This document shows positions 4,979-7,633 of a DNA stretch of 7,633 bases, in pieces. The DNA is from Gammaproteobacteria bacterium. Its GTDB lineage: Bacteria; Pseudomonadota; Gammaproteobacteria; Poriferisulfidales; GCA-002705445. The notes under the pieces are model-generated. The model was not told the origin of the DNA. It searched no databases and saw nothing but the letters and a program-made list of their open reading frames with translations. The DNA lies in assembly GCA_002702235.1 (NCBI GenBank), contig NZYO01000025.1, positions 1-7,633 on the forward strand. Reading direction: 5' to 3'. How positions within the stretch are numbered: the first letter of the stretch is position 1; the number at the start of each line of letters is the position of its first letter. The position numbers and the translations under genes were made by a program.

Positions 4979-5159
4979 TGCTACCTCCTTTGTTAACTAG
5001 CATATCTGATATTCTATACTGTACTACAATATCTTGATTGCATTTGTCACAGCATCTTCCATCAGCTATTGGCTCTGCATTGTGTCCTTGATCCCAATAC
5101 ATTACACCTTCTTCTGTATAATGTTTTTCTATTTCACCTTTGCATATCACACATATCAT
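4971..5159 (-). CDS. Zinc-binding miniprotein (62 aa)
   Basis: This 62-aa product starts with MICVICKGEIE and has a second cluster DGRCCDKCN. Cys3 and Cys6 in a CxxC pair and Cys37 and Cys40 in another would coordinate one zinc, with Cys36 as an extra cysteine. The intervening YWDQGHNAEPIADG stretch (21-34) is characteristic of a family of small zinc-binding proteins seen in many tailed phages, without assigned function. ATG 5159 overlaps the nuclease stop as ATGA, so the two genes are coupled. Such proteins are often regulators or nuclease partners, but nothing here shows which. Confidence 0.85.
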   Translation of the reverse strand: MICVICKGEIEKHYTEEGVMYWDQGHNAEPIADGRCCDKCNQDIVVQYRISDMLVNKGGSNG

Positions 5160-5467
5160 TTTAATATCTCCTTTACTAATGTGTCAGGTATAATGATGAC
5201 CCATCTTGGCTCACCAGTTTTCCTTTTGTACAAAGCAATATCTCTTTTTTGTATTACTTTAAATACACTAGGAAATTTATCAACTGCTCGATACTTAACT
5301 TCAACTGTATACTCCTTGCCTTTGATAGTTAGTTTGATATCACCAGTATGCTCACCACCAAGACTACCTGATAGAGGCACTTTTTTGGCAGGTAACTTCC
5401 ATGAGTTGAATAGTTTTACGAACCAGTTCTCATGGTAGTTACCCTTTCGTTTACTCTTGCTTGGCAT
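5156..5467 (-). CDS. PD-(D/E)XK nuclease, Holliday-junction-resolvase-like
   Basis: I take ATG 5467 as start (103 aa). It overlaps the upstream 54-aa gene by 17 nt; an in-frame ATG at 5509 would need a 59-nt overlap and has no ribosome binding site. With that start, KGNYHENWFVKLF (8-20) gives Glu13, PLSGSLGG (31-38) gives the Ser-Gly loop typical of Hjc-type resolvases, TGDI (41-44) gives Asp43, and VEVKYR (55-60) gives Glu56 and Lys58, the complete E-D-ExK set. The end, EPRWVIIIP, is the usual last core strand. Hjc-like enzymes cut four-way junctions; here it would resolve branched intermediates made by the ERF/exonuclease pair. Substrate specificity is inference. The ribosome binding site is weak (GGAAA), so translation probably relies on coupling. 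Confidence 0.82.
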   Translation of the reverse strand: MPSKSKRKGNYHENWFVKLFNSWKLPAKKVPLSGSLGGEHTGDIKLTIKGKEYTVEVKYRAVDKFPSVFKVIQKRDIALYKRKTGEPRWVIIIPDTLVKEILK

Positions 5468-5615
5468 CAGATTTCCAATAATCTTTTGGAAGTTTAGATT
5501 CAATTTCATTTATTCTTATCTGAACATCACTTAATATTTGATATAGTGCAGTTAGTTTGCCATAAGTATTAGCTTCTTCTGCACTTTCTTTTGCAATTTT
5601 TAATATAGTTTCCAT
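5451..5615 (-). CDS. Small helical protein of unknown function (54 aa)
   Basis: The frame starts at ATG 5615, immediately after the stop of the Xre-type gene, with GAGGAG 6 nt upstream and TAA at 5451-5453. The product (METILKIAKESAEEANTYGK at the start) is predicted as helices with a likely coiled coil at about 22-42 (LYQILSDVQIRINEIES), then a short basic and acidic tail. No family is recognised. Its end overlaps the nuclease gene start. Ribosome binding site quality and gap-free spacing support that it is real. Confidence 0.75.
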   Translation of the reverse strand: METILKIAKESAEEANTYGKLTALYQILSDVQIRINEIESKLPKDYWKSDAKQE

Positions 5616-5846
5616 TTAAAACTCCTCATCATCATGCGAAATGGTTAAGAAAACATGCAATGCTTCGCACCAACAAAGCAAGTTAAAAAGTCTAGGCTCA
5701 CGCACCATGCGTTCCCATTCTCCAAATAGTTTTGTATCTACACCTATATCCAAAGCTATCTGTTCCTGCGACAATTTTCTGACTCTTCGCAAGAATACTA
5801 GCTTCTCAACTATAGATTTGTATTGATACCTTACTGTGTTCTTCAT
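5616..5846 (-). CDS. Xre/Cro-type helix-turn-helix regulator (76 aa)
   Basis: Residues 12-62 form a compact Xre-family HTH: LRRVRKLSQEQIALDIGVD (19-37), with the first HTH helix at 26-34, then TKLFGEWERMVREPR (38-52) as recognition helix with the conserved trailing 'E.G.R.P'-like turn, here ERMVREPR. Such small proteins bind DNA as dimers and often repress their own promoter. Unusually for this window, ATG 5846 has no ribosome binding site, and a 30-nt palindrome lies 11 nt upstream of the ATG. No alternative ATG exists; only an internal TTG would be possible. It is followed without gap by the 54-aa gene, so the regulator probably leads that transcript. Repressor versus activator cannot be decided. 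Confidence 0.85.
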   Translation of the reverse strand: MKNTVRYQYKSIVEKLVFLRRVRKLSQEQIALDIGVDTKLFGEWERMVREPRLFNLLCWCEALHVFLTISHDDEEF

Positions 5847-5856
5847 TTTATTAGAC

Positions 5857-5886
5857 GTAGCTAAGCATATAAATATGCCTAGCTAC
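5857..5886. promoter_or_regulatory. 30-nt palindrome upstream of the Xre-type gene, candidate operator or hairpin
   Basis: GTAGCTA (5857-5863) is the reverse complement of TAGCTAC (5880-5886), and GCATAT (5865-5870) of ATATGC (5873-5878), with one A/C mismatch and an AA centre. No T tract follows on either strand, so an intrinsic terminator is unlikely. The symmetric site next to a dimeric HTH gene makes an autoregulatory operator plausible; an RNA hairpin just before the ribosome-binding-site-less ATG is the alternative. Confidence 0.5.
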
Positions 5887-5907
5887 TACCCTAACAACCA
5901 CAAGGGA

Positions 5908-6171
5908 TTACTTGAAGTTCATGTGTTTGATTGCTGCATCATGTAGCACATCTTCAATCATACTAGATGCTTGCATATCTTCATTGTATGATTCGTAAAG
6001 GCTGATTGTTTTTACAATCATCTTATTAATCCATGCTTCAGGGTGCATATTACCATATGGTTTAGCTACATTACAGATATGATCAAACATAGTTCTGTAC
6101 TCTTGTGGTGCTGCTATCCGTGCATAGGCTTCACACATCTCTCGTTCTGCTTTGGAATATATAACTTCCAT
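5908..6171 (-). CDS. Protein of unknown function (87 aa)
   Basis: ATG 6171 is chosen because GGAGG (complement of 6177-6181) lies 5 nt upstream. An in-frame ATG at 6183 overlaps that ribosome binding site, which then falls within the coding sequence. The product (beginning MEVIYSKAEREMCEAYARI) looks fully helical, with Met-, Glu- and Ala-rich helices and no catalytic signature (PEAWINKMIVKTISLYESYNE in the middle). I recognise no family. It starts 15 nt after the DUF932 gene and is followed by a 61-nt noncoding gap holding the palindrome, so it is probably the last gene of the first early transcript. Confidence 0.8.
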   Translation of the reverse strand: MEVIYSKAEREMCEAYARIAAPQEYRTMFDHICNVAKPYGNMHPEAWINKMIVKTISLYESYNEDMQASSMIEDVLHDAAIKHMNFK

Positions 6172-6185
6172 GTTTACCTCCATTG

Positions 6186-7073
6186 TTAAATTGTTCCATA
6201 ACTACCTTTCATATAGAACATTGAGTTGGGTCTGTTCATATATGTTAACAGTTTACTGTTTCTTTCGACAGTAGTTTTATGTTTATTTTTTACCTCTTGT
6301 GGGTGAGATATCCAATCAGTTACTGCATTGTATAGACCCCACTTGTTACAACCAATATCTTTTTGATATCTTGCCCAAGTATCCATGAGAGTTTGAAACT
6401 GTCTTTCATTACGATACCTGCCATCAACTGTTGGTCTTGGTGTATAAGTAAGTTTGTTAAACATTTCAGTTGCATCAGTATGTGTTACTGGTGTGTTATA
6501 CCATGCACGATAGCGCTGTTCATTACCTTTGAACTCTTGAATCAAATGTTCAATATGTTCAAACTTGTAATAGAACTTACCATTATGTTTCTGCTGATAG
6601 TTAGCAATTTTATCAGCAGTAGTACAACCATTCTTACACCATAGTCTAAGTCCATCTGCTGTAATCATAACAGACCATACACCATTGTATGAGTTGCGAA
6701 CTGTGATACGAAATGCAATGTAGTCCTGAAGAGCAGGGTCTTGTATCTTGATATCTTTACAAGTAAAGGTAGCTTTCATCATTGCACCATTCTGCATCAT
6801 AGTAATCTGTGGCACAAAGTCCGTTGACACTTTTTGCATCATCTCATAAATGGGATCAATGATAGTCTTGTGTTCTACTGGTCTGTATGCAGTAGAATGA
6901 TTGCCAAGATACTCCATTGTATCTGTTCTGACTATCATCATACGATCATGGCATTTGACTAGCTTTGTTTCACAATCATCATCATATGTACCTGCCATTG
7001 ATATCGTATTGATTGGAAAGTCATAGTCACCTAAGACTGTTTGTAAGCTATTGATTTGTGATATATGATTCAT
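6186..7073 (-). CDS. DUF932 family phage/plasmid-like protein (295 aa)
   Basis: This product matches DUF932 (PF06067; 'phage/plasmid-like protein', TIGR03299) in order: RTDTMEYLGNHSTAYRPVEH (49-68), a beta-rich core FRITVRNSYNGVWSVMI (121-137), the signature ADGLRLWCKNGC (139-150), a helical middle (170-230) and NKWGLYNAVTDWISH (243-257). DUF932 proteins are widespread on phages and plasmids, usually among early or replication genes; their biochemical role is not established. Length is within the usual range. AGGAGG with 5-nt spacing precedes ATG 7073. It opens, with the 93-aa gene before it, the leftward early region. Confidence 0.92.
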   Translation of the reverse strand: MNHISQINSLQTVLGDYDFPINTISMAGTYDDDCETKLVKCHDRMMIVRTDTMEYLGNHSTAYRPVEHKTIIDPIYEMMQKVSTDFVPQITMMQNGAMMKATFTCKDIKIQDPALQDYIAFRITVRNSYNGVWSVMITADGLRLWCKNGCTTADKIANYQQKHNGKFYYKFEHIEHLIQEFKGNEQRYRAWYNTPVTHTDATEMFNKLTYTPRPTVDGRYRNERQFQTLMDTWARYQKDIGCNKWGLYNAVTDWISHPQEVKNKHKTTVERNSKLLTYMNRPNSMFYMKGSYGTI

Positions 7074-7082
7074 GTTTTCCTC

Positions 7083-7364
7083 CTATCTATCATATTCTAC
7101 ATGGACAATAAGTTGATTACCTTGCCACACTTCGTAGTTTTGTTTTTTTCTACTGTGTCCATATGTAGCATGGAAATGTTGCATATCATGTCTATCTTTC
7201 TTAACTGCTTTTATAGCATCTGAGAAAGATTGTACTGTGTCAACATGACAAGTCTTGTCTGTGTTGCCATAGTATATGATATTGAAATTATCTTTTATGC
7301 TTTGCAACATTTTGTCGCAATGCGAAATCCAGTTTTTGTCAACTGAAGAACTGTGTGTATACAT
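7083..7364 (-). CDS. Protein of unknown function (93 aa)
   Basis: Start ATG 7364 has AAGGGAG 7 nt upstream. The frame stays open to 7502, but the extra part would read through the hairpins at 7415-7457 and 7493-7519 and has no ribosome binding site, so it is rejected. The product contains WISHCDKMLQSIKDNF, a beta-like segment (NIIYYGNTD), and a His-rich patch DRHDMQHFHATYGH (57-70), ending in hydrophobic strands (VWQGNQLIVHVEYD). Several His and two Cys could bind metal, but no motif is convincing. It starts 9 nt before the DUF932 gene and is probably co-transcribed with it. Confidence 0.78.
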   Translation of the reverse strand: MYTHSSSVDKNWISHCDKMLQSIKDNFNIIYYGNTDKTCHVDTVQSFSDAIKAVKKDRHDMQHFHATYGHSRKKQNYEVWQGNQLIVHVEYDR

Positions 7365-7414
7365 TATGTATCTCCCTTGTATATTTATTACGTCTTGGTT
7401 CGTAGTGGCTAACA

Positions 7415-7457
7415 AACGACCTGCCACCACCACGAAGTGGTGATTAGGCAGGTCGTT
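7415..7457 (-). terminator. Two-tier hairpin in the leader of the early operon
   Basis: An 11-bp perfect outer stem, AACGACCTGCC (7415-7425) with GGCAGGTCGTT (7447-7457), encloses a 6-bp inner stem CACCAC/GTGGTG (7428-7433, 7437-7442) with a three-base GAA loop. In the minus transcript it is followed by only TGTTAG, a poor U tract, so it could be a weak terminator, an attenuator or a processing structure in the leader of the 93-aa gene. The rest of 7365-7492 shows no convincing gene or promoter. Confidence 0.6.
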
Positions 7458-7492
7458 CTTGTCATATCCGATCAAGCTGATTAGCAAGAAAA

Positions 7493-7519
7493 TACCCCTC
7501 ACTCGAAGAGTGAGGGGTA
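7493..7519 (-). terminator. Strong intrinsic terminator after the right-edge gene
   Basis: TACCCCTCACTC (7493-7504) pairs perfectly with GAGTGAGGGGTA (7508-7519), 12 bp with a 3-nt loop. On the minus transcript the stem is followed by TTTTCTT, so this is a good Rho-independent terminator for the gene entering from the right edge. Confidence 0.85.
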
Positions 7520-7542
7520 ATCTTGGTGCTATGCACCAAGAT
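7520..7542 (-). repeat. Second hairpin, abutting the terminator and containing a stop codon
   Basis: ATCTTGGTGC (7520-7529) pairs perfectly with GCACCAAGAT (7533-7542), 10 bp with loop TAT. It directly abuts the terminator stem and includes the TAG stop of the right-edge gene (7529-7531) at the loop. It may protect the transcript 3' end or help ribosome release; that is inference. Confidence 0.65.
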
Positions 7543-7633
7543 ACTTTTTCTTGAGTTCAGCTTTCTCTTTAGATGAAAGAGGCTGAGATGACTTTGGTTT
7601 GGCATTCTCTTTGCCAATCCAATTAGGCTTGAA
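7529..7633 (-). CDS. C-terminal end of an unidentified gene, cut by the window edge
   Basis: A minus-strand frame enters from the right edge and ends with TAG at 7529-7531, giving 34 residues. It starts FKPNWIGKENAKPK and finishes SKEKAELKKKYLGA. The visible part is lysine-rich and probably a disordered or helical tail, too short to assign. It is treated as coding because its stop is followed at once by two hairpins, the second of them a typical terminator, and the codons are clean. The gene is otherwise outside the window. Confidence 0.6.
   Translation of the reverse strand, partial: FKPNWIGKENAKPKSSQPLSSKEKAELKKKYLGA

Noticed and set aside
5034..5438. 134-codon + strand frame with many hydrophobic residues
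   Set aside because: Antisense to the resolvase-like and zinc-finger genes, which have motifs and coupled starts; the hydrophobicity is what antisense reading of polar codons tends to give.
5641..5826. + strand frame of 61 codons
   Set aside because: Antisense to the Xre-type gene, which has a clear HTH.
6363..6644. + strand frame of 93 codons
   Set aside because: Antisense to the DUF932 gene.
7365..7502. N-terminal extension of the 93-aa gene (extra 46 codons with a hydrophobic start)
   Set aside because: It would read through two strong hairpins, has no ribosome binding site, and ATG 7364 has a good one.

Overview
The window reads as a piece of a tailed double-stranded DNA phage or prophage. 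The DNA is AT-rich, genes are short and packed end to end, and nearly every gene starts behind a strong GGAGG-type ribosome binding site. The gene set is a lysis module of GTA-type 3TM holin plus T4-type lysozyme, and an early module built around an ERF annealing protein and a YqaJ-like exonuclease. This combination is common in phages of marine Alphaproteobacteria, but host and habitat are inference. No tRNA, rRNA, CRISPR array or insertion sequence is visible.

Left arm (1-1518, + strand): a lysis cassette of six genes in which every stop codon overlaps the next start. In order these are a 5'-truncated C-terminally anchored membrane protein, a 64-aa protein of unknown function, a 3TM holin, a 23-aa hydrophobic peptide, a 36-aa zinc-ribbon miniprotein starting at TTG, and an endolysin with the intact T4 lysozyme Glu/Asp/Thr triad. 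The endolysin has no signal peptide, so it should depend on the holin. A bulged hairpin at 1539-1571 separates this arm from the convergent minus-strand genes.

Right arm (1581-7633, - strand, transcribed right to left): an early region. Entering from the right are the end of an unidentified gene, two abutting hairpins (the left one terminator-like), a second long hairpin, an unknown 93-aa gene, a DUF932 protein, an unknown 87-aa gene, and a 30-nt palindrome upstream of a small Xre-type regulator that lacks a ribosome binding site. Then come a 54-aa helical protein, a PD-(D/E)XK Holliday-junction-resolvase-like nuclease, a zinc-binding miniprotein, a 73-aa helical protein, a DnaT-like replication protein overlapping out of frame with a 203-aa possible loader, two small acidic proteins, the YqaJ-like exonuclease, a terminator hairpin that contains its stop codon, the ERF protein, a protein ending in the SSB tail signature DVDDIPF, and a winged-helix protein.

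Taken together, the right arm looks like a replication and homologous recombination module. The exonuclease would resect ends, the SSB-tailed protein would coat single strands or recruit host factors, ERF would anneal, the resolvase-like nuclease would cut branched DNA, and the DnaT-like/loader pair would help load a helicase. The most unusual points are the 203-nt same-strand gene overlap, the SSB tail on an atypical body, the hidden miniproteins in the lysis cassette, the terminator between exonuclease and annealing protein, and the hairpin cluster at 7415-7542.
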